64,000 bases of DNA, taken from contig CAWETN010000016.1 in NCBI GenBank assembly GCA_963812075.1, positions 186,001 to 250,000 of the forward strand, written 5' to 3'. The translations under genes and the position numbers were made by a program. Numbering within the stretch: the stretch's first letter is position 1; the number at the start of each line of letters is the position of its first letter. Below the pieces are notes generated by a model. The model was not told the DNA's origin, did no database searches, and saw only the letters and a program-made list of their open reading frames with translations. This stretch comes from JAMXLO01 sp963812075. Its GTDB lineage: Bacteria > Pseudomonadota > Alphaproteobacteria > Acetobacterales > Acetobacteraceae. Positions 16,463 to 24,313 of the stretch are shown here, in pieces.

Positions 16463-17113
16463 GTGAGCTTTCCCCATCCGCCCGCCTCTGCCCGCGCCGC
16501 GCTCGATCGCCTGATTGCCGGTGACCCCCAACTGGCGGCGATCGAAGCGCGGGCGGGCGCTTTGCCCTGGCGCACCCGTGCGCCAGGCTTTCCCGGGTTG
16601 CTGCAGGCCATCGTCGCGCAGCAGATCAGCAACCAGGCAGCTTCGGCGATCTGGGGCCGCCTGCGGGCCGTAGGCGGCGCGCTGGAACCCGCCGGGATGC
16701 TGGCCCTGTCCGACGATGCGCTGCGCGCTGTCGGCCTGTCGCGGCCGAAGATCCAGCATGTGCGGTCGCTGGCGGCGGCGTTCCTCGACGGCACGCTGGA
16801 CGCCGACGCGATCGCGGCGATGGACGACGAGGCGGCGGTGGCGACCATCGGCGCGGTGCGCGGCCTGGGGCGCTGGACCGCCGAGGTCTACCTGCTGTTC
16901 GCGCTCGGGCGGGAAGACATTTTCCCTGCCGGCGACATCGCCCTCGCGGCATCGGCGGCGCACCTCAAGGGATTGGCCGCGAGACCGAACCCGGTCGCGC
17001 TGCGCGCGATGGCCGAGGCCTGGCGGCCGTCCCGCGCGCTCGCGGCGCGGCTGCTGTGGCACCACTGGCGCCACGCGACCGGCCGACCGACGATCGATGA
17101 CGTCACGGCGTGA
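16463..17113 (+). CDS. DNA-3-methyladenine glycosylase II (HhH-GPD)
   Basis: 216 residues from GTG 16463, the first start after the previous gene's stop that keeps the family N-terminus (VSFPHPPASARAALDRL). The helix-hairpin-helix/GPD motif reads VRGLGRWTAEVYLLFALGRE with catalytic Asp in FPAGDIAL near residue 158. It excises alkylated bases; the AlkA/MAG branch fits best. Its 3' end overlaps serB by 11 bases in convergent orientation. Confidence 0.86.
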   Translation: MSFPHPPASARAALDRLIAGDPQLAAIEARAGALPWRTRAPGFPGLLQAIVAQQISNQAASAIWGRLRAVGGALEPAGMLALSDDALRAVGLSRPKIQHVRSLAAAFLDGTLDADAIAAMDDEAAVATIGAVRGLGRWTAEVYLLFALGREDIFPAGDIALAASAAHLKGLAARPNPVALRAMAEAWRPSRALAARLLWHHWRHATGRPTIDDVTA

Positions 17114-17978
17114 CGATCTCCTCGGCGCGGTAGCCCTGGGCGAACAACAGCGCGCGCAGGTCGGCGTGGTCTACCCGGGCCTGCGCCGCTGCGGCGACGA
17201 TCGGCTTGGCATGGAAGGCGACGCCCAGCCCCGCCGCCCGCAGCATGTCGAGGTCGTTGGCGCCGTCGCCGACCGCGAGCGTCGCCGACCGCGCCAGCCC
17301 GCGTTCCGCGGCGAGCGTGTTCAGGGTGGCAAGCTTGGTGTCGCGGTCGAGGATCGGCTCGCCGACCAGCCCGGTCAGCGTCGCCCCGTCGTCGAGCAGT
17401 GTGTTCGACCGATGCATGTGGAAGCCGCACAGCGCGGCGACGCGGCTGGTGAAGAACGTGAAGCCGCCCGACACCAGCGCGGTATAGGCGCCATGCGCGC
17501 GCATCGTCGCCACCAGTTCGCGCGCACCTTCGGTGAGACGGACTCGCTGCCAGGCGCGCTCCAGCGCGTCGACCGGCAGCCCGCGCAGCATCGCCACGCG
17601 CTCGCGCAGTGCCGCCTTGAAGTCGAGTTCGCCGTTCATCGCCCGGGCGGTGATGGCGGCGATGCGGTCCTTCAGGCCAGCGAAGTCGGCCAGTTCGTCG
17701 AGCGTCTCGCCGGTGACAATGGTACTGTCCATGTCGGCGATCAGCAGGCGCTTGCGGCGGTTGGCGGCGGGCCCCACGACGGCATCGATCGCGGCGCCGT
17801 CCAGCGCGACCCGAACGCGCGCCATGTCGGGAGCGGACGACAGAGCGAAGTCCACCGCCTCCGCCGGCGAAAGTGTCTCCGGCGCCGCCCCGCCCACCGC
17901 ATCGCGCACCAGCCCGACGGTGGCGGAAGTCAGAGCGCCGGTGCCGCGCCGGGCAATCAGCGTGAGGTGGACGCGCAT
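17103..17978 (-). CDS. serB: phosphoserine phosphatase SerB
   Basis: 291 residues from ATG 17978. The N-terminal 80 residues form an ACT-like region; the HAD core follows: motif I LIADMDSTIVTGETLDELA with nucleophile Asp near 83, motif II in ALVSGGFTFF, motif III Lys and IV in AVGDGANDLDML. It removes phosphate from O-phosphoserine in the last step of serine synthesis. The frame remains open well upstream across miaA, but that is antisense shadow. Divergent from miaA, 87 bases apart. Confidence 0.94.
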   Translation of the reverse strand: MRVHLTLIARRGTGALTSATVGLVRDAVGGAAPETLSPAEAVDFALSSAPDMARVRVALDGAAIDAVVGPAANRRKRLLIADMDSTIVTGETLDELADFAGLKDRIAAITARAMNGELDFKAALRERVAMLRGLPVDALERAWQRVRLTEGARELVATMRAHGAYTALVSGGFTFFTSRVAALCGFHMHRSNTLLDDGATLTGLVGEPILDRDTKLATLNTLAAERGLARSATLAVGDGANDLDMLRAAGLGVAFHAKPIVAAAAQARVDHADLRALLFAQGYRAEEIVTP

Positions 17979-18065
17979 CGGGTGGCTGGCCCCTGTCAGA
18001 TCGGCGCTGTTTATGCTGGACTCCGGGCTGCGCGGGAATGACCTGGGACCACCGACAACCACAGC

Positions 18066-19037
18066 ATGGAACGTGATCCTGCCCGGCCGCCGCTCGCCCT
18101 GATCGTGGCCGGCCCGACCGCCAGCGGCAAGTCGGCGCTTGCCCTGGACCTGGCAGAGCGGCTTGCAGGAACGGTCATCAATGCCGACGCCATGCAGGTC
18201 TATCGCGAACTGCATGTGCTCACGGCGCGGCCCTCCTCGGAGGAGGAGGCGCGGGTGCCGCATGCGCTTTACGGCGTCCGGGCGGCGGCGGAACCGGGCA
18301 GCGTCGCGTGGTGGCGGACGGCGGCGCTGACCGAAATGGCGCGCGCGCGCGGGGCCGGGCGGCTGCCCATCCTCACCGGCGGCAGCGGCCTGTATTTTGC
18401 CTCGCTGACCGAGGGCCTCGCGGAAATCCCGGACCCGGGGCCGGCGGCGCGGATCGAGGCGCGCGGCCTGCTCAAGGAGATCGGGCCGGCCGCACTGCAC
18501 GCCAGGCTCGCCGAGGTCGATCCCGCCACGGCGCTTGGCGTGCGACCGACCGACAGCCAGCGGATCGCCCGTGCCTGGGAGGTCTTGCAGGCGACCGGCA
18601 CCGGGCTGGCCGCCTGGCAGTCGCGCGCGGCGCAGCCTGCGCCCTGGCGGTTCGCTGCGATCCTGCTCGACCCGCCGCGGGAGGCGCTTCGCCGCGCCAT
18701 TGCCGCACGGCTCGTCGGGATGCTGCATGCGGGAGCGCTCGACGAGGTGCGTACGTTGCTGGCGCTGGACCTCGACCCTGCGCTGCCGGCGATGCGCGCA
18801 CACGGGGTGCCGGAACTGGCGGCGCATCTGCGCGGCGAACTCCTGCTCGAGCAGGCGGTGCGCCGGATCGAACTGGTGACCGGGCAGTACACCAAGCGGC
18901 AAGCCACCTGGTTCCGCCATCATAAGCTCGCCGATGCGGCAGGCACACACACGATCCGTGCGCGAATGGAAGGTATTGAGCAATATTCGGAACAGAATCA
19001 GCCGGCGTTGTTAACATTTATTGAAAGCCTCGGTTGA
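18066..19037 (+). CDS. miaA: tRNA dimethylallyltransferase MiaA
   Basis: 323 residues. P-loop GPTASGKSALALDLAE near 14-30, INADAMQVYREL near 38-49, GGSGLYF near 104, DSQRIARAWEV and QYTKRQATWFRHH near the end. It transfers a dimethylallyl group to A37 of tRNAs that read U-starting codons. 55 bases separate it from ilvB on the same strand; I see no attenuator-like leader there. Confidence 0.96.
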   Translation: MERDPARPPLALIVAGPTASGKSALALDLAERLAGTVINADAMQVYRELHVLTARPSSEEEARVPHALYGVRAAAEPGSVAWWRTAALTEMARARGAGRLPILTGGSGLYFASLTEGLAEIPDPGPAARIEARGLLKEIGPAALHARLAEVDPATALGVRPTDSQRIARAWEVLQATGTGLAAWQSRAAQPAPWRFAAILLDPPREALRRAIAARLVGMLHAGALDEVRTLLALDLDPALPAMRAHGVPELAAHLRGELLLEQAVRRIELVTGQYTKRQATWFRHHKLADAAGTHTIRARMEGIEQYSEQNQPALLTFIESLG

Positions 19038-19092
19038 CGCATCGCACCATTCGGCTTATCCGTGCGCCTCCGCCATCACCGGAGCACGATCC

Positions 19093-20871
19093 ATGTCGGC
19101 AGATGCGACCCAATCGGGAGCAGAGGTCCTCCTGCGCGCCCTCAAGGACCAGGGCGTCGAGGTCATCTTCGGCTATCCCGGGGGCGCGGTATTGCCGATC
19201 TACGACGCGCTGTTCCAGCAGAACGCCATCCGCCACATCCTGGTCCGCCAGGAGGGCGGCGCGGTACATGCGGCCGAGGGGTATGCCCGCTCCACCGGCA
19301 AGGTCGGCGTCGTGCTGGTGACCTCGGGGCCGGGTGCCACCAATGCCGTCACCGGGCTCACCGACGCGCTGATGGACTCCATCCCCGTGGTTTGCCTGAC
19401 CGGCCAGGTGCCGACCCACCTGATCGGCAACGACGCATTCCAGGAGGCCGACACCACCGGGATCACCCGCCCGGCGAGCAAGCACAACTATCTGGTCAAG
19501 CGCGCCGAGGACCTGGCGCGCGTGGTGCACGAGGCGTTCTACGTCGCCCGCTCCGGGCGACCAGGCCCGGTGGTGATCGACCTGCCGAAGGACATCGTGA
19601 TCGGCAAGGCGCCCTATGTGGCGGCCGCTTCCGGCCATAAGAGCTACCGTCCGCGCACCGAGCCCGACCAGGGCCAGATCGCCAAGGCGGTCGCCCTGCT
19701 GAAGCAGGCGAAGCGGCCGATGGTCTACACCGGCGGCGGCGTGATCAATGCCGGTCCGGCGGCATCGGTCGCGCTGACCGAGTTCGTGCGGATGACCGGC
19801 TTCCCGGTCACCAACACGCTGATGGGTCTCGGCGCCTACCCGGCCTCCGATCCGCAGTTCCTCGGCATGCTGGGTATGCACGGCACCTACGAGGCCAATC
19901 TGGCGATGCACGGCTGCGACGTGCTGCTGAACATCGGCGCGCGGTTCGACGACCGGGTCACCGGCCGGCTCAACGCGTTCAGCCCGGGCTCGAAGAAGAT
20001 CCACGCCGACATCGACCCTTCGTCGATCAACAAGAACGTGCCGGTGGACGTGGCCATCGTCGGCGATGCCGGACGGGTGCTGAGCGCGCTGGTCGGAGCC
20101 TGGAAGGCGGACGCCGGCGCGCCGGACACCCAGGCGCTGACCGCCTGGTGGCGTCAGATCGACGCCTGGCGCGCGCGCGACAGCCTCAAGTTCGCGCAGG
20201 ACATGACGCCGGGCGCGATCATCAAGCCGCAATACGCGATCCAGCGGCTGTATGAACTGACGCGCAAGGTGACGCAGGACATCTTCATCACCACCGAGGT
20301 CGGCCAGCACCAGATGTGGGCGGCGCAGCACTTCCGTTTCGAGCAGCCGAACCACTGGATGACCAGCGGCGGCCTCGGCACCATGGGCTACGGCCTGCCG
20401 GCGGCGATGGGCGTGCAGATCGCGCATCCCGATGCCCTGGTGATCGACATCGCCGGCGAGGCGAGCGTGCTGATGAACATCCAGGAGATGGGCACGCTGG
20501 CGCAGTACCGCCTGCCGGTGAAGGTGTTCATCCTGAACAACCAGTACATGGGGATGGTGCGCCAGTGGCAGGAACTGCTGCATGGCGGGCGCTATTCGGA
20601 AAGCTACAGCGCGGCGCTGCCGGATTTCGTCAAGCTGGCGGACAGCTTCCATGCCGTCGGGCTGCGCGCTGACCGCGTCGAGCAGTTGGATGACGTGATC
20701 CAAGAGATGCTGGCGACAGATCGCGCGGTGATCGCCGACATCGCCGTGGATCCCAAGGAGAACTGCTTCCCGATGATCCCGAGCGGGGCCGCGCACAACG
20801 AGATGATCCTTGGCGAGGGGCACGGCGAGACGGCCGCCGGCATCACCGACGAAGGTCTTGTCCTGGTCTGA
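19093..20871 (+). CDS. ilvB: acetolactate synthase large subunit
   Basis: 592 residues from ATG 19093. ThDP-enzyme landmarks: FGYPGGAVLPIYDAL, catalytic Glu in VRQEGGAVHAAEGYAR near 56, TSGPGATNAVTGL, and the C-terminal DIAGEASVLMNIQEM then ILNNQYMGMVRQWQELLH. The metal-binding GDG is GEA here; I know the same GEAS form from other alphaproteobacterial copies, so it is lineage-typical rather than a defect. Condenses pyruvate, or pyruvate with 2-ketobutyrate, in valine/leucine/isoleucine synthesis. First gene of an ilvB-ilvH-ilvC operon. Confidence 0.95.
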   Translation: MSADATQSGAEVLLRALKDQGVEVIFGYPGGAVLPIYDALFQQNAIRHILVRQEGGAVHAAEGYARSTGKVGVVLVTSGPGATNAVTGLTDALMDSIPVVCLTGQVPTHLIGNDAFQEADTTGITRPASKHNYLVKRAEDLARVVHEAFYVARSGRPGPVVIDLPKDIVIGKAPYVAAASGHKSYRPRTEPDQGQIAKAVALLKQAKRPMVYTGGGVINAGPAASVALTEFVRMTGFPVTNTLMGLGAYPASDPQFLGMLGMHGTYEANLAMHGCDVLLNIGARFDDRVTGRLNAFSPGSKKIHADIDPSSINKNVPVDVAIVGDAGRVLSALVGAWKADAGAPDTQALTAWWRQIDAWRARDSLKFAQDMTPGAIIKPQYAIQRLYELTRKVTQDIFITTEVGQHQMWAAQHFRFEQPNHWMTSGGLGTMGYGLPAAMGVQIAHPDALVIDIAGEASVLMNIQEMGTLAQYRLPVKVFILNNQYMGMVRQWQELLHGGRYSESYSAALPDFVKLADSFHAVGLRADRVEQLDDVIQEMLATDRAVIADIAVDPKENCFPMIPSGAAHNEMILGEGHGETAAGITDEGLVLV

Positions 20872-20918
20872 ATTCTTCCCCTCCATAGCCGGGCGTGGGC
20901 CGGCCCAAAAAGGCGTGG

Positions 20919-20941
20919 ATGGCCGGCGCAAGGCCGGCCAT
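20919..20941. repeat. GC-rich palindromic hairpin between ilvB and ilvH (REP-like)
   Basis: ATGGCCGGC (20919-20927) and GCCGGCCAT (20933-20941) form a perfect 9-bp stem with loop GCAAG. The preceding GCCGGGCGTGGGCCGGC adds further self-complementarity. The GTGGATGGCCGGC-loop-GCCGGCCAT form is of a kind I have seen dispersed between genes in Acetobacteraceae. Within the operon it could modulate ilvB/ilvH mRNA stability. Only one copy recognised here. Confidence 0.5.
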
Positions 20942-20971
20942 TGCGAGGGGGAGCGAAGTCTGGAGCCATTG

Positions 20972-21481
20972 ATGCCCGACACGACACTGCGCAGCGCGAC
21001 GATTTCGGTCCTGGTTGAGAACGAGCCGGGCATCCTGGCCCGCGTGGTCGGCCTGTTCTCCGGCCGCGGCTACAATATCGACAGCCTCACCGTCGCGCCG
21101 GTGGAGAGCGAGGGCAGCCGCTCGCGCATCAACATCGTGACCTCCGGCACCGAGATGGTAATCGAGCAGATCAAGGCGCAGCTCGATCGCCTGGTCCCGG
21201 TCCACCGCGTCGCCGACCTGGCGCGCGAGGGTCCGCACATCGCGCGCGAGATGGCGCTGATCAAGGTGGTCGGCGTCGGTGAGAAACGCGTCGAGGCGCT
21301 GCGCATCGCCGAAGCGTTTCGCGCCCGTGTGATGGACGCCACGCAGGAAAGCTTCGTGTTCGAACTGACCGGCGCCACGGACAAGCTGGATGCGTTTCTC
21401 GACCTGATGCGCCATCTCGGGCTGGCCGAAGTGTCACGGACCGGCGTGGCGGCGATAGCGCGCGGCACGCGAACGATCTAG
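20972..21481 (+). CDS. ilvH: acetolactate synthase small (regulatory) subunit
   Basis: 169 residues from ATG 20972 (MPDTTLRSATISVLVENEPG). N-terminal ACT domain: VLVENEPGILARVVGLFSGR then GYNIDSLTVAPVE; C-terminal ALS_ss_C domain: REMALIKV, ATQESFVFELTG. It binds IlvB, raises its activity and gives valine feedback sensitivity. An open frame continues upstream to 20810 inside ilvB, but homology starts at 20972. Confidence 0.95.
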   Translation: MPDTTLRSATISVLVENEPGILARVVGLFSGRGYNIDSLTVAPVESEGSRSRINIVTSGTEMVIEQIKAQLDRLVPVHRVADLAREGPHIAREMALIKVVGVGEKRVEALRIAEAFRARVMDATQESFVFELTGATDKLDAFLDLMRHLGLAEVSRTGVAAIARGTRTI

Positions 21482-21521
21482 TGTCGGCAAAGGCAAGCAT
21501 TTTTCCGGGGAGGCATTGGAT

Positions 21522-21716
21522 ATGTCAGGCGCGAACTTCGGGCAGGAGTCCGAAAGAACTGGTCGGTTTCTGATCGTGCAGCCGTCCGGCGCCGGCCTTA
21601 CGATGTTGGTCGACACGGTCACCGGTCGAAGCTGGTTCCGCATCGCAGCGGGTGCGGATCACTATGCGTGGCGGCCGATGAAGTTCGAGCCGTCGCCCGC
21701 TGAACTTCCCGATTAG
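21522..21716 (+). CDS. 64-residue orphan protein inside the ilv operon
   Basis: MSGANFGQESERTGRFLIVQ opens the product; the rest is a short beta-rich sequence with TMLVDTVTGRSWFRIAAG and WRPMKFEP. GGGGAGG ends eight bases before the ATG at 21522; a TTG two codons earlier is the alternative. It lies 40 bases after ilvH and 16 before ilvC, so it is co-transcribed. The TVTGRSWF element looks like small bacterial proteins that often read 'DTxTGxxW', but I know no function. Confidence 0.65.
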   Translation: MSGANFGQESERTGRFLIVQPSGAGLTMLVDTVTGRSWFRIAAGADHYAWRPMKFEPSPAELPD

Positions 21717-21732
21717 CAGGAGCGAGCAGCAG

Positions 21733-22752
21733 ATGCGCGTTTACTACGACCGCGACGCCGATGTGAACCTGATCAAGGGCAAGCGGGTCGCCATCATCGG
21801 CTACGGCAGCCAGGGCCACGCCCATGCCAACAACCTGAAGGACAGCGGCGTGAAGGACGTCGTCGTCGGCCTGCGTCCGCACTCCGGCGGCGTGGCCAAG
21901 GCGGAAGCCGCCGGCCTGAAGGTGATGGACCCTGCCGACTGCGCCAAATCGGCCGACGTGGTGATGGTGCTGACGCCGGACGAAGGCCAGGGCGACCTGT
22001 ATCGCGAGAAGCTGGGTCCGAACATGAAGAGCGGCGCGGCGCTGGCCTTCGCGCACGGGCTGAACGTGCACTTCAACCTGCTCGACCCACGGCCCGACAT
22101 CGACGTGTTCATGATCGCTCCGAAAGGCCCCGGCCATACCGTGCGCAGCGAGTACCAGCGCGGCGGCGGCGTGCCGTGCCTGGTGGCCGTGGCGCAGAAC
22201 CCGTCCGGCAATGCGATGGAGGTCGCGCTGTCCTACGCCAGCGCGATCGGCGGCGGGCGCGCCGGCATCATCGAGACGACGTTCAAGGAGGAATGCGAGA
22301 CCGACCTGTTCGGCGAGCAGACCGTGCTGTGCGGCGGCCTGGTCGAGCTGATGAAGGCCGGCTACGAGACGCTGGTGGAAGCCGGCTACGCACCCGAGAT
22401 GGCGTATTTCGAGTGCGTGCACGAGGTGAAGCTGATCGTCGACCTGGTCTACGAGGGCGGCATCGCCAACATGAACTACTCGGTGAGCAACACCGCCGAG
22501 TACGGCGAATACGTGTCGGGCCCACGCATCGTCAACAGCGCGACGAAGGCCGAGATGAAGCGCGTGCTGGACGACATCCAGAGCGGCCGCTTCGCGCGCG
22601 ACTGGATGCTGGAGAACAAGGTGAACCAGAGCAGCTTCAAGGCGATGCGCCGGCGGCTGGCGGACCACCCGATCGAGCAGGTGGGCGAGAAGCTGCGCGC
22701 GATGATGCCGTGGATCGCCAAGAACGCGCTGGTGGACAAGTCACGCAATTGA
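21733..22752 (+). CDS. ilvC: ketol-acid reductoisomerase (NADP+)
   Basis: 339 residues, class I length. Rossmann motif VAIIGYGSQGHAHANNLKDS near 18-37 with Arg/Ser cofactor residues (LRPHSG), then GPGHTVRSEYQRGGGVPCL, catalytic acids in ETDLFGEQTVLCGG and the C-terminal knotted domain (EVKLIVDLVYEGG). Converts acetolactate or acetohydroxybutyrate to the dihydroxyacid. AGGAG precedes the start. A 14-bp hairpin follows the stop. Confidence 0.97.
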   Translation: MRVYYDRDADVNLIKGKRVAIIGYGSQGHAHANNLKDSGVKDVVVGLRPHSGGVAKAEAAGLKVMDPADCAKSADVVMVLTPDEGQGDLYREKLGPNMKSGAALAFAHGLNVHFNLLDPRPDIDVFMIAPKGPGHTVRSEYQRGGGVPCLVAVAQNPSGNAMEVALSYASAIGGGRAGIIETTFKEECETDLFGEQTVLCGGLVELMKAGYETLVEAGYAPEMAYFECVHEVKLIVDLVYEGGIANMNYSVSNTAEYGEYVSGPRIVNSATKAEMKRVLDDIQSGRFARDWMLENKVNQSSFKAMRRRLADHPIEQVGEKLRAMMPWIAKNALVDKSRN

Positions 22753-22761
22753 TCCGCATGG

Positions 22762-22800
22762 CTTCACCGCAGAGAGCCGTCCGGTGTCTCTGCGGTGAAG
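22762..22800 (+). terminator. 14-bp perfect hairpin after ilvC, related to the one at 55222
   Basis: CTTCACCGCAGAGA (22762-22775) and TCTCTGCGGTGAAG (22787-22800) pair perfectly around an 11-base loop, 10 bases after the ilvC stop and 10 before corA. There is no T-run. The outer arm TTCACC(G/A)CAGAG is shared with the larger hairpin at 55222-55280, so this may be a dispersed repeat that also works as a transcript end. Confidence 0.65.
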
Positions 22801-22810
22801 CGATCGCGCC

Positions 22811-23770
22811 ATGTTGACGGCATTTGCGATCCAGAACGGATCGTTGCACCGCGTCACGGAAGACCTGGGCAAGGCCGACTGGATCGACCTGCTCGATCCG
22901 CCGCCGGACGAAGCCGCGCGGGTCGCACGGGTGACCGGCCTCGCCGTTCCCACCGAGGCCGACATCAATGAGATCGAAAGCTCCAGTCGGCTGGCGATGC
23001 GCGACAACGCGCTGTATCTCAGCCTGCCGCTGGTGAGCCGGCCCGAGACCGATCCGCGCTCGGTCTCGATCGGCTTCGTCCTCACGCCGGACCGGCTGAT
23101 CACCGTGCGCTTCGCACCGAGCCGGCTGTTCGACCGCTTCATGGAACAGCCGCCCGGACCGCTCAATGGCGGCCCGCATGTCATGGTTGCGCTGCTGGAG
23201 GCGATCGTCGACCGGCAGGCCGACGCACTGGAACAGGTGAAGGCGGAACTGGAAACGATCTCCCACCAGATCTTCTGTGCCGACATGGCCGCGGCCAGCG
23301 GACGCAAGCGCGAGGACGCGCTGTTGCGTAGCACGCTGGTATCACTGGGCCGCATCGGCGACCTTGTCTCGCATGTGCGCGAGAGCCAGGTCAGCGCGAG
23401 CCGTATCGTGCCTTACATCGAGACAACGGCGAGCGAATGGCTGCCGAAAGAGCTGAAGCCGCGGCTTCGTACCCTACGGCGGGACATCGCGTCGCTGAAT
23501 GATTTCGACACGCACCTCAGCGACAAATTGCAGTTCCTGCTCGACGCCACGCTGGGCTTCATCAACGTCGCCCAGAACAACGTGATGAAGGTCCTGACGG
23601 TGGTGTCCGTCGCCGGCGTGCCGCCGGTGCTGATCGCCGGAATCTACGGCATGAACTTCAAGATCATGCCCGAGCTGGGTTGGGCGTGGGGCTATCCCTA
23701 CAGCCTCGCGCTGATGGCACTCAGCACGATCATCCCGCTGCTGATCTTCCGCTGGCGCGGCTGGCTGTGA
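22811..23770 (+). CDS. corA: CorA-family divalent metal ion transporter
   Basis: 319 residues. Large soluble N-terminal domain ending in long helices (DTHLSDKLQFLLDATLGFIN), then two C-terminal membrane helices with the selectivity motif YGMNF and loop KIMPELGW between them. Forms a pentameric Mg2+/Co2+ (or Zn2+) channel in the inner membrane. The start is 10 bases after the ilvC hairpin; its stop overlaps a GTG start of the macro-domain gene. Confidence 0.9.
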   Translation: MLTAFAIQNGSLHRVTEDLGKADWIDLLDPPPDEAARVARVTGLAVPTEADINEIESSSRLAMRDNALYLSLPLVSRPETDPRSVSIGFVLTPDRLITVRFAPSRLFDRFMEQPPGPLNGGPHVMVALLEAIVDRQADALEQVKAELETISHQIFCADMAAASGRKREDALLRSTLVSLGRIGDLVSHVRESQVSASRIVPYIETTASEWLPKELKPRLRTLRRDIASLNDFDTHLSDKLQFLLDATLGFINVAQNNVMKVLTVVSVAGVPPVLIAGIYGMNFKIMPELGWAWGYPYSLALMALSTIIPLLIFRWRGWL

Positions 23771-24313
23771 CGGAAACGGCCATGCACCGCATCGAGGTTC
23801 GCGAAGCCGACATCACCGGGCTCGCGGTCGATGCGATCGTCAATGCCGCCAACGAGTTGCTGCTCGGCGGCGGCGGCGTGGACGGCGCCATCCATCGCGC
23901 GGCCGGACCGGAGCTGCTGGCGGAGTGCCGTGCGCTGGGTGGGTGTGCGACGGGACAGGCGAAGATCACCCGCGGCTATCGGCTGCCGGCAAGGTATGTG
24001 ATCCACGCGGTCGGGCCGCGCTACCGCGACGGCAGGCACGGCGAGCCGGAGCTGCTGGCAAGCTGCTATGCGCAGAGCCTGACCCTGGCGGTGGCGCATG
24101 GTTTGCGTTCGATCGCCTTCCCGGCGATCAGCTGCGGGATCTATGGCTATCCGATCCCGCATGCGGCACGCATCGCAGTACGAGCCGTGGCAGACTTTCT
24201 CGCCCAGGACGAACTCGATACGACAGGTGATCCTTGCGTGCTTCGGCAGCGACGTGCTGACCGAGTACCGCGTGGCAATGCAGGAGGTCACTCAGGGACG
24301 CCCACCCGTCTGA
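23767..24313 (+). pseudogene. macro-domain ADP-ribose hydrolase, frameshifted near 24224
   Basis: The N-terminal 150 residues are a clean macro domain: GLAVDAIVNAANELLLGGGG, VDGAIHRAAGPELL, then the second binding loop FPAISCGIYGYP. After AVADFLAQDELDT the frame breaks around 24221-24227; the next frame gives the expected ending VILACFGSDVLTEYRVAMQE and stops at 24313. One inserted base explains it, so the gene may be intact in the cell. Family members remove O-acetyl-ADP-ribose or mono-ADP-ribose marks. Start is GTG 23767 (overlapping the corA stop) or ATG 23782. Confidence 0.75.

Noticed and set aside
19959..20500. Loss of the GDG metal motif in IlvB (GEAS instead)
   Set aside because: The same variant is familiar from alphaproteobacterial acetolactate synthases, so it is not evidence of a changed enzyme.
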